From the NCBI GenBank assembly GCA_016865505.2, contig AP025252.1, positions 2,604,001 through 2,668,000 on the forward strand: 64,000 nucleotides of DNA. Reading direction: 5' to 3'. The notes below the pieces were generated by a model. That model did no database searches. It worked only from the letters and a program-made list of their open reading frames with translations, and was not told the origin of the DNA. The position numbers and the translations under genes are program-made. Positions 25,609 through 32,950 of the stretch are shown piece by piece; position 1 is the stretch's first letter; each line of letters starts with the position of its first letter. This stretch comes from Bryobacterales bacterium F-183 (lineage in GTDB: Bacteria; Acidobacteriota; Terriglobia; Bryobacterales; Bryobacteraceae).

Positions 25609-27174
25609 TTAGTCTTTGGCGCGGGCCACGACGACGAGGGAGAGTCCCTTCCAGGGCAGGATCGCGTCGATGCGGCGCCAGAGCCAGACGGTCTTGTCGA
25701 AAATCTTGAGGGTCAGCTTGTTGATACGGCGGCTGCCGAATACGCGGGAAGAGAGCCACCAGGCCGGTTTGCTGATCTTGTTCAACTGGTGGGTACGTTC
25801 GACGGTGAAGCCGGCCTTTTCGATCATGCCGCGGAGTTCGGCTTCGGAAAAGCGCTGCTTGTGGCCGAGGGTCTCGTCCACCTTGCCAAATAAGCCTTTG
25901 CCTTGTGGCGCGAGTACAACCAGGTTGCCGCCGCGCTTGACCGTAGAGCGCAGGGTGGAAAGCACTTGGGCGGGATTCTCGGAGTACTCGAGCACGTTGA
26001 TGCAGAGAGCTGTTTCGAGTTGTCCGGCAAACGGCACAAGGTCTTCCGCCTTTTCGGGGTCGATCTTCTGTACTTCGACGTTGGGGGTACGCAGGAAGCG
26101 GTTGTTCAACGAGTGGAGGTACAGCGGGTCTTTTTCGCCGGAGACGTAGCGGAGCTTTTTGCCCATCAGGCGGGCTGACAGGTTTCCAATGCCGGCGCCG
26201 ACTTCAATGACGGTGTCGCCCAGGTACGGACGGATGAGCGCGGTGATCCAACTCAGGTACGCGGGGGTGCCGGTGAGGTTGTTGAGGAACGCGCGGCCGT
26301 AGGGTTCGGCGTAGAGGTCATCGATAAGCCAGAAGTACAGAATGACGCCGAGGGCTTTGACGCCGTCCTTCCAGCCGATCTTTTTGCCTTCCTCGTAGGT
26401 GCGGCCGTGGTAGCTGATGGGGACCTCATAAATGCGCAGCTTACGCTTGGCGCACTTCATGACGATTTCGGGTTCGAAACCGAAGCGGTCCGAGCGGACG
26501 GGGATGCTCTTGAGGAGGTCCGTACGGAAGACCTTGTAGCAGGTCTCCATGTCCGTCAGCTTGAGGTTGCAGAACATGTTCGAGATCAACGTCAGGTATT
26601 TGTTGATCATCGAGTGCCAGAAGGGGAGGATGCGCGTCTGGTCTCCGGCCATGTAGCGGGAGCCGAATACAGCGTCCGCGCGGCCGTCGAGCAGTGGGCG
26701 CATGAGGCGCGGATACTCGTTGGCGTCGTACTCGAGGTCGGCGTCCTGAACGAGGCAGAAGTCTCCCGTGGCCTTTTGGATGGCGGTGCGTACGGCGGCG
26801 CCTTTGCCCTGGTTCTTCTCGTGCCGGTACAGCCGGATGGACGGATGTTCGGCGGCGAGGCGCTGGAGAATGTCCCAGGTGCCGTCGGTGGATCGGTCGT
26901 CCACGATGATGAGTTCGCGGTCCATGTTTTCCGGGAGCGGGGCGTTCAAAACGACGTTGAGGGAACGCTCGGCGACCGTGCGCTCGTTGTAAACCGGAAT
27001 CAGGATGGAAAGAAGCATGCGCGAAGGCGGCGGAATGGGCGGATCTGGAATGGCGTCCGGCCTGGTAACAGACGCGGCGCGGTTCGGCGTTCCAACCGTG
27101 TTTGCCACCGGTGCGGCGGACTTTTCGCCGGTGGAAGTGGTGGCAGGCGTGTTGGAAGTGTCGATTGTCGCCAT
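25609..27174 (-). CDS. Fusion of family 2 glycosyltransferase and class I SAM methyltransferase
   Basis: 521 residues. A Pro/Thr-rich, probably flexible N-terminus (1-50) leads into a GT2 domain of the dolichyl-phosphate-mannose-synthase type (about 53-290): LLSILIPVYNERTVAERSL, ELIIVDDRSTDGT, LVQDADLEYD (metal-binding acidic motif), GSRY. Then a SAM methyltransferase (about 310-500): TVIEVGAGIGNLSARL is motif I, followed by ALCINVLEYSENPAQVLSTL. No membrane span is clear. The two activities on one chain suggest transfer and methylation of the same glycan or lipid carrier (inferred). It is upstream of the isomerase and epimerase genes. Confidence 0.88.
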   Translation of the reverse strand: MATIDTSNTPATTSTGEKSAAPVANTVGTPNRAASVTRPDAIPDPPIPPPSRMLLSILIPVYNERTVAERSLNVVLNAPLPENMDRELIIVDDRSTDGTWDILQRLAAEHPSIRLYRHEKNQGKGAAVRTAIQKATGDFCLVQDADLEYDANEYPRLMRPLLDGRADAVFGSRYMAGDQTRILPFWHSMINKYLTLISNMFCNLKLTDMETCYKVFRTDLLKSIPVRSDRFGFEPEIVMKCAKRKLRIYEVPISYHGRTYEEGKKIGWKDGVKALGVILYFWLIDDLYAEPYGRAFLNNLTGTPAYLSWITALIRPYLGDTVIEVGAGIGNLSARLMGKKLRYVSGEKDPLYLHSLNNRFLRTPNVEVQKIDPEKAEDLVPFAGQLETALCINVLEYSENPAQVLSTLRSTVKRGGNLVVLAPQGKGLFGKVDETLGHKQRFSEAELRGMIEKAGFTVERTHQLNKISKPAWWLSSRVFGSRRINKLTLKIFDKTVWLWRRIDAILPWKGLSLVVVARAKD

Positions 27175-27208
27175 TAGAAGTCCAGCTTTTATGGTACCAG
27201 TGGCGGCA

Positions 27209-28384
27209 TTAGGGGGCGCCGCCGCTATTCCCCGAGGTTGTCTGTACTAGAGATCGGATGCCATTGGCCAGATCGACAGGGCGGAATACGGTGATTGTTT
27301 TGCCTTTGGTACTACGCACGGCCTGGTACATGGCGTCCTCAATGGGAACCTGGAAGCGGGTGAAGCCCATGTAGAACATAGCAGGGAGGTTGTACTCTTT
27401 GAGGTCCGGCAGGGCTTTGGGGGCGGGGCGGCCTTCTGCGCCCAAGAAAACAATGGCTTCTGACTGTTGGGTCTCTTTCATTTCATCGCGCAGGAGGTTG
27501 CGGATAAAAGTCGAGTCGTTGCCGCCTTGCTGCAGAGTCTTGACGTCGACAGTGCCGTAGTTGGTACGCTCCAGTACGTCTATGAGGCGGCGGTAGCCGC
27601 GGCGGTCGAAGCCGTCCTGCTTGAAGAGGACGCGCTTGCCTAGAAGGTCGAATACGACGACGCGGGCGCTCGAGAACTTGGACTGGTCGAGTAGGGACGT
27701 AAGGCTGGTGAGAAGGGTGGTGCGGTCGAACGCGCCGAGTTTGCTGAGGGCGCGGCGGTAGTACAGCGGGATGGCGTGTACGAAAACGGTGACCCGGCCG
27801 CCGTCGGTGGTGTTCTTCATGCCGGTCCAACGGTCGTAGCCGAGGGGGGCGATTTGGCCGTCGGCGAGTTGGATGGGGACCTTGCGGTCCCTGGCGGTTG
27901 AGGTCCAGGCGGCGGTGCAGGTACGGTCAGCAGAGTCGCGGAGGGCGATCTCTACGCGGTACTTGCCGAGGCCGGTGTAGAAGCCGCCGCTGAACTCAAA
28001 GCGGGCGCGACCTACGTCTTTGGGGAGTTCCGGCAGGTCGTTGCGGTAGACGAAGTAGGCGGGTTGCTGACCAGGCGTGTCCGGGGTGGCGCGCATCACC
28101 ATGGCGATGGAGTTCTTGTCGCGGCCGACGAATTGTTGAACCGGCAATGAGACGAAGAAGCCGGTGAAGAAGCGAAAGTTGAAGGTCACGCGAGGGGGAA
28201 TCTGCTGGAGCGAGCACTTCAACTTGTTTTGCGGGGCTGTGGCGCCGGGTTCGAATTGTTGACGAAAGAATTCTTCGACGCGCGCGAAGTTGGGGTCGCC
28301 GGGGAGGACCAAAGCCTGGCCACTCGCAACTGAGACGGCGATACAGTGGAACAGGATGGTCGTAATAGCCGGGCGCAGATTCAC
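27209..28384 (-). CDS. Secreted protein of unknown function
   Basis: 391 residues starting at a GTG, with a signal peptide (about 1-23, ending SGQ). The N-terminal half (about 60-170) is beta-rich (RVTFNFRFFTGFFVSLPVQQF, FSGGFYTGLGKYRVEIALRD). The second half (about 195-390) has alternating strands and helices (ARVVVFDLLGKRVLFKQDGFDRRGYRRLI, SEAIVFLGAEGR) that resemble a VWFA fold without a metal site. I do not assign a family. It heads a run of minus-strand genes. Its start overlaps the start of the divergent hydrolase-like gene by 29 bases if that gene begins at 28356. Confidence 0.75.
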   Translation of the reverse strand: MNLRPAITTILFHCIAVSVASGQALVLPGDPNFARVEEFFRQQFEPGATAPQNKLKCSLQQIPPRVTFNFRFFTGFFVSLPVQQFVGRDKNSIAMVMRATPDTPGQQPAYFVYRNDLPELPKDVGRARFEFSGGFYTGLGKYRVEIALRDSADRTCTAAWTSTARDRKVPIQLADGQIAPLGYDRWTGMKNTTDGGRVTVFVHAIPLYYRRALSKLGAFDRTTLLTSLTSLLDQSKFSSARVVVFDLLGKRVLFKQDGFDRRGYRRLIDVLERTNYGTVDVKTLQQGGNDSTFIRNLLRDEMKETQQSEAIVFLGAEGRPAPKALPDLKEYNLPAMFYMGFTRFQVPIEDAMYQAVRSTKGKTITVFRPVDLANGIRSLVQTTSGNSGGAP

Positions 28385-29219
28385 AATTCTGTCTTTATTA
28401 TCAATCTACGTGCTGGCGGCGAATCAGTTACCTCAAAATCCTTCGCCAATGAAGGATGACACGCGCCAGCATCGGCGTCCATCACAGAGTTCGTTGCCGG
28501 GGAAGGTAGTGGAATTGGGGCAGGGCCGCCGATTGTTGCTGCCTGCTGCAAAGGGCCACAAGCCGCGAAGGTTGGTGATTCACTTTCATGGTGCCGGATG
28601 GGTGGCGGAACAGGCGGCACGCGCGAGGTACAAGGGCGATGCGGCAATCCTGACTGTCGACCTGTCGGGCGCGTCGTCTGTGTATCGCGCGTCGATTGCT
28701 GCTGAGGGATCCACGTTTGGTGAGTTGGTGTCGCGCGCGGAAGAAGCGGCTGGCGTGAAGTTTGGGTCGATTGTGTTGTCGTCCTTCAGCGCAGGGTATG
28801 GCGCGATTCGCGAGATCCTGCGGGAGCGGGCGAATTGGGATCGGGTGCATGGTGTTGTGTTGGCGGATTCCATGCATGCGGGGTACGGCGAGGAAGAGCA
28901 GGATATCGGTCCTTTTGTGGAGTTCGCGAAGGAGGCTGCGGCGGGGCGGAAGCAGTTTGTGATTACGCATTCTGAGGTGTTTCCCGGGACGTATATGAGT
29001 ACGACGGAGACGGCCGGGTACGTACTGCAGCAGTTGGGATTGAAGCGTCGCGCCGTGCTTGAGTGGGGTCCGCTGGGGATGCAGCAGGTGTGCGAGGTGC
29101 ATGCCGGGGGATTGCGGGTGTTGGGTTTTGCGGGCAACTCCGCGCCGGATCACATGGATCATTTATTTGCGCTGGAGCGATGGTACGGACTGCTGCGTTT
29201 GCAGCGGGTGCGTCGCTAA
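28356..29219 (+). CDS. Alpha/beta hydrolase-like protein coupled to nurA
   Basis: 287 residues. Strand LVIHFHGAGW (oxyanion region) and the nucleophile elbow VLSSFSAGYGA (SxSxG in place of GxSxG) indicate an alpha/beta hydrolase fold. DSMHAGYG and DHMDH may supply acid and histidine. An N-terminal hydrophobic segment (ILSLLSIYVLAA) could be a signal or anchor. The ATG at 28356 overlaps the divergent gene; the ATG at 28449 is an alternative that avoids this but loses the hydrophobic segment. The stop overlaps the nurA start (TAATG), so it is the first gene of the repair operon. Its role there is unknown. Confidence 0.75.
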   Translation: MVVIAGRRFTILSLLSIYVLAANQLPQNPSPMKDDTRQHRRPSQSSLPGKVVELGQGRRLLLPAAKGHKPRRLVIHFHGAGWVAEQAARARYKGDAAILTVDLSGASSVYRASIAAEGSTFGELVSRAEEAAGVKFGSIVLSSFSAGYGAIREILRERANWDRVHGVVLADSMHAGYGEEEQDIGPFVEFAKEAAAGRKQFVITHSEVFPGTYMSTTETAGYVLQQLGLKRRAVLEWGPLGMQQVCEVHAGGLRVLGFAGNSAPDHMDHLFALERWYGLLRLQRVRR

Positions 29220-30160
29220 TGCGGTTGTATTTGGATCCCTGGCCACCGGACTATGAAGCTCCGGTAGCGATTGATGATTCGCTGTACGATGGGCCGGTTG
29301 ATACGCGGGTCGAGACGGAGGTTTGGGTGGCGATTCGGAATCCGCAACAGTCGTTGTTCGGGCGGATCTGCTTTATCGACGGTACGCGGCGCATTGACGC
29401 GAGGGTTCTAGCTGAAGATGCAGACGGCAAGTTGGTGCATGGGTTGTTTGGCACGATTGCTGTTGGGTGTGTCGAATCGGACGGGGCTCGCGCCTGCTTG
29501 GGGAAGGTGGATGTCCGGCGGTTTCTGGTGATGGGCGGCGGAGTGTCGCGCACGGAGAATCTGTCGGCGCTGGGATTGACGTACCAGGGCGAGGCGGCGC
29601 ACGAGTCGTCACCCGAAGAGGTGCTGTCGCGGCTGCAGAATTTGATGCGGGACGCCGAGGCGAAGCTGGGTGCGGAATTATTAGCAGCAGGTACGTGCGT
29701 GTTTGCTGATGGTCCGCTGACGTACTTCGCGCATCATGCGGATTCATTGATTGGCGTGGTGAAGAAGATACAGAAGCCGTATTTGGATCCCACGCACTTT
29801 GCGTTGGTGGCGCGGTTGGGAGTGGGCGAACGTACGCCGCTGTTTCATATCGCGGACCCAAAGCATGAGCGGTATTCGTGGTACTTGCGATTGGCTGCGG
29901 TACGAGGGTTTGAGCATCCGCTGAGCGGTATCTTGCGGCTGGAAGTACGGTCGTCAATTGGGGTGGAGGCGGCGGTACGGCTGGCGGATTATGCGGCGTT
30001 TGAACTGCCGCGGTATGCGTCGCACCCGGTGAGAGATCCGAGAGCGCCGCAGAATCTGCTGCCCGTGGGCGCGCTGGAGACGGAGTTACGGCGGCGGATG
30101 GGCGATGCTACGTTGATTCGCCGGGCAATTGAAAAGAGACTATACGACCTTGAGCACTGA
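29219..30160 (+). CDS. nurA: NurA-type nuclease
   Basis: 313 residues. NurA is a 5'-to-3' single- and double-strand nuclease that works with the HerA helicase at DNA ends. Signs of the family: FIDGTRRIDAR (catalytic Asp54), CVFADGPLTYF, LIGVVKKIQKPYL and RYSWYLRLA near the C-terminal conserved His-Pro region. Identity is supported by the next three genes herA, sbcD and sbcC. The ATG overlaps the preceding stop by one base. The downstream herA start lies inside this gene's end. Nuclease polarity is family knowledge, not seen here. Confidence 0.85.
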   Translation: MRLYLDPWPPDYEAPVAIDDSLYDGPVDTRVETEVWVAIRNPQQSLFGRICFIDGTRRIDARVLAEDADGKLVHGLFGTIAVGCVESDGARACLGKVDVRRFLVMGGGVSRTENLSALGLTYQGEAAHESSPEEVLSRLQNLMRDAEAKLGAELLAAGTCVFADGPLTYFAHHADSLIGVVKKIQKPYLDPTHFALVARLGVGERTPLFHIADPKHERYSWYLRLAAVRGFEHPLSGILRLEVRSSIGVEAAVRLADYAAFELPRYASHPVRDPRAPQNLLPVGALETELRRRMGDATLIRRAIEKRLYDLEH

Positions 30161-31778
30161 AATCGGCAAAGTTTTGGGCACCTATGATGCCGAGCCGCTG
30201 AACTTTTGGATCGCGGTGGGCGAGGATCAGTTGGTGCAGTTAGACGATGTGGTGATGCTACGTCGCGCATTGCCTGGTGGGGCATCGGTGGCGATTTACG
30301 GCATTGTCGATCAGATGGTGGCGCGGCATGAGGGAGCGAAGCTCGAAAGCGATGTCTTTCTGGCCAGCGAGGGTGTGCTGCCGCTGAATCATGCCGTGAA
30401 AGCGCATGTGACGGTGACGCGTGTGGAGCCTGAGATCTTTGTGCCTCCGCTGCCGGGGCAGGCTGTGTATCGTGCGGAGGGCGCAGATCGCGACCAGGCG
30501 CTGTTCTTTGATGCGATGAAGAAACGGTTTCCGCTGGGGCTGTCGCGCGATGGCGAGATCGTGCACGGGAACTTTGAGTTTCTGGATGGGACGCGCGGGG
30601 CGCACATCAATATTTCCGGTGTGTCGGGCGTGGCGACTAAGACGACGTATGCGACGTTCCTGCTGTACGGGATTTTTCACTCGGATTTGCTGGGTGCCGA
30701 GGCGCTGAATACGAAGGCGATTATCTTCAACGTCAAGGGTGAGGATCTGCTGTTTCTGGATAAGCAGAATGCAACGTTGCCGGCGGAAGCGCACCAGACG
30801 TACGCGAAGCTTGGGCTGCCGGTGGGGGCGTTTGAAGACGTCGCGCTGTATGCGCCGGTGCAGAAACATGTGGAGGCGCTGATTCCCGATACGCAAACGC
30901 GGAAAGAGAATGTCATCGGGTACTGCTGGACGATTGAGGAGTTCTGCAAAGGGCGGTATCTGCGGTTCCTGTTTGCCGATGCCGATGATGAGACTTCGCA
31001 GTTGTCGGCGCTGGTGGAGCGCGTGGAAGCGGAGTTGGCGCGGATCAAAGACTTTCGGCCCTATGACGATTTCCGCGATTTGGTGGAGGAGATCCGCAAT
31101 AGCCTGAGCATGTGGGGGCAGGGGTTCGCGTCGGGTACGGTGGCGAGTTTTACGCGACGGTTGGAAGCGGTGATCCCGCGTGCGGGGCATTTGATTCGCG
31201 GGAATGTCGCAAATCCGGACCGGCATCGGATTGATTGGTCGCGCGCGCAGGTGAATGTGATCGATATCCATAATCTGCATGACCGGGCCAAACGGTTTGT
31301 GATCGGCGTGGTGCTGAAGCGGATGTTTGAAGAGAAAGAGTCGACGGGGAGTTCGAGGCCGCTGGTGTTTGTGGTGCTGGATGAGTTGAATAAGTACGCG
31401 CCGCGTGAGGGGTCGAGTCCGATCAAGGAAGTGATTTTGGACATCGCAGAGCGCGGGCGCAGCTTGGGCATCATTTTGATCGGTGCGCAGCAGACAGCGA
31501 GCCAAGTCGAGCGTCGCGTGGTGGGAAATTCTGCGTACCGGATTGTTGGGCGTCTGGACCTGGCGGAGGCGCAGCAGGGAGAGTACGCCTTCTTGCCTGT
31601 AGTCAGCCGTGCGAGGGCGGGGATTTTGAAGCCGGGTACGGTGATTGCGTCGCAGCCGGAGATCCCGATTCCGATCCTGACGCAGTTTCCATTTCCTGCT
31701 TGGGCAACAAGGCCGTCGGAAGTGGCGAAGGCGGCGGGTGAAGATGCGTTCCAGGCACTGAGGAAGCCCAAGAAATGA
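30150..31778 (+). CDS. herA: HerA-like DNA translocase ATPase
   Basis: About 542 residues. The N-terminal HAS-barrel begins EIGKVLGTYDAEPLNFWIAV. The RecA-like ATPase has Walker A GVSGVATKT (about 157-165), Walker B VFVVLDELNKYAP and the late IILIGAQQTASQVERRVVGNSAYRIVGRLD typical of FtsK/HerA hexamers. HerA drives DNA for NurA and Mre11-Rad50 resection. TTG at 30150 is preferred because it fits the HAS-barrel start; an in-frame TTG at 30129 would add seven residues. It overlaps nurA and, by four bases, sbcD. Confidence 0.9.
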   Translation: MSTEIGKVLGTYDAEPLNFWIAVGEDQLVQLDDVVMLRRALPGGASVAIYGIVDQMVARHEGAKLESDVFLASEGVLPLNHAVKAHVTVTRVEPEIFVPPLPGQAVYRAEGADRDQALFFDAMKKRFPLGLSRDGEIVHGNFEFLDGTRGAHINISGVSGVATKTTYATFLLYGIFHSDLLGAEALNTKAIIFNVKGEDLLFLDKQNATLPAEAHQTYAKLGLPVGAFEDVALYAPVQKHVEALIPDTQTRKENVIGYCWTIEEFCKGRYLRFLFADADDETSQLSALVERVEAELARIKDFRPYDDFRDLVEEIRNSLSMWGQGFASGTVASFTRRLEAVIPRAGHLIRGNVANPDRHRIDWSRAQVNVIDIHNLHDRAKRFVIGVVLKRMFEEKESTGSSRPLVFVVLDELNKYAPREGSSPIKEVILDIAERGRSLGIILIGAQQTASQVERRVVGNSAYRIVGRLDLAEAQQGEYAFLPVVSRARAGILKPGTVIASQPEIPIPILTQFPFPAWATRPSEVAKAAGEDAFQALRKPKK

Positions 31779-32950
31779 GATTTCTGCATACGGGCGATTG
31801 GCATGTGGGCAAGCAGTTGCGCGGACGGTCGCGGATCGCGGAGCAGGTGGCGGTGTTGGACGAAATCCTGGACATCGCGGTGCGGGAAAAGGTCGATTAT
31901 GTGCTGGTGGCTGGCGATGTCTTCGATTCGCCTACACCGCCCGCCGATGCTGAGCACGCGGTCCTGTCGTTCTTTGCGGGGTTGATCCGGCATGAGATCG
32001 GTGCGGTGGTGATTGGTGGCAATCACGATCATCCACGACGTTTGAGCGCGCTGCGGCAGTTGCTGGATCCGCTGCGGATCTTTATCCGGCCGGAGCCTTG
32101 CGCCCCAGATGACGGGGCTTTGATTGCGTTGGAAAAGGGCAAAGAAAAGGCAGTGATCGCGGCGCTGCCTTGGATTCCGGACCGGCTGTTGGTGGATTCG
32201 GCGAAGATGATGCTGCCCGAGGATCGCTGGTATGCGGAGTATGCGGAAGTTGCTGGTGGCTTCTGTAGCGGGTTCGCTTCGTGCTTTGAGAAGAACTCGA
32301 TCAACGTCCTGATGTCGCACATGTTTATCCAAGGTGCGGAGACGACGGCCAGTGAGCGGGCCATACATACGTCAGCGCCGTTTGCCGTGTCTGGCGCGTA
32401 CTTGCCTGCGTCCGCGAACTATGTCGCGCTTGGGCATCTGCACCGGCCGCAGTTGGTGCCGGCGCCGGCACCTGCGTACTTCTGTGGGTCCACACTGCAG
32501 TTGGACTTCGGCGAGGTGGAGCAAGTGAAGCGCGTGGTGCTGATTGAGGCACGGGCAGGGAAGCCGTCGCATGTGGAGAGCATTCCGCTGATGCAGGGTA
32601 GGCGATTGCGCGATGTACGTGGGACGCTGGCGGAGTTGGAAGGTCGTGCGCTGGAGTTTGGCGATGACTATCTGCGCGTGACGGTGGAGACAGAGCGCGC
32701 GGAGGCGGGGATCTCGACACAGGTTCGCGAGCTGTTGCCGAATGCGATTGATATTCGCGTGGAGGCTCGGGTGGTTGAGGAGACCGGGGTCGCTGAGGCG
32801 ATGGAGAAGTTGGCGTCGCTGCAGCCGGCGGATTTGTTCGCAGAGTACTACCGCCAGAGCCAGAAGTCCGAAATCCCGCAGGAGTTGCTGGATTTGTTCC
32901 GCAAATTGCACGGAGACACGAGGCATGAGACCCGTACGTCTGGAGCTTGA
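31775..32950 (+). CDS. sbcD: SbcD/Mre11 nuclease subunit
   Basis: 391-residue calcineurin-like phosphoesterase. The five phosphoesterase motifs are visible: TGDWHVG (Asp8, His10), VAGDVFD (Asp48), GGNHDHP (Asn83, His84, Asp85), LMSHMF and ALGHLHRPQ. A capping domain and a C-terminal helical SbcC-binding part follow. With SbcC it makes the ATP-dependent complex that opens hairpins and trims DNA ends. The start overlaps the herA stop as ATGA, and the end overlaps sbcC by 26 bases, so the subunits are translationally linked. Confidence 0.95.
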   Translation: MRFLHTGDWHVGKQLRGRSRIAEQVAVLDEILDIAVREKVDYVLVAGDVFDSPTPPADAEHAVLSFFAGLIRHEIGAVVIGGNHDHPRRLSALRQLLDPLRIFIRPEPCAPDDGALIALEKGKEKAVIAALPWIPDRLLVDSAKMMLPEDRWYAEYAEVAGGFCSGFASCFEKNSINVLMSHMFIQGAETTASERAIHTSAPFAVSGAYLPASANYVALGHLHRPQLVPAPAPAYFCGSTLQLDFGEVEQVKRVVLIEARAGKPSHVESIPLMQGRRLRDVRGTLAELEGRALEFGDDYLRVTVETERAEAGISTQVRELLPNAIDIRVEARVVEETGVAEAMEKLASLQPADLFAEYYRQSQKSEIPQELLDLFRKLHGDTRHETRTSGA

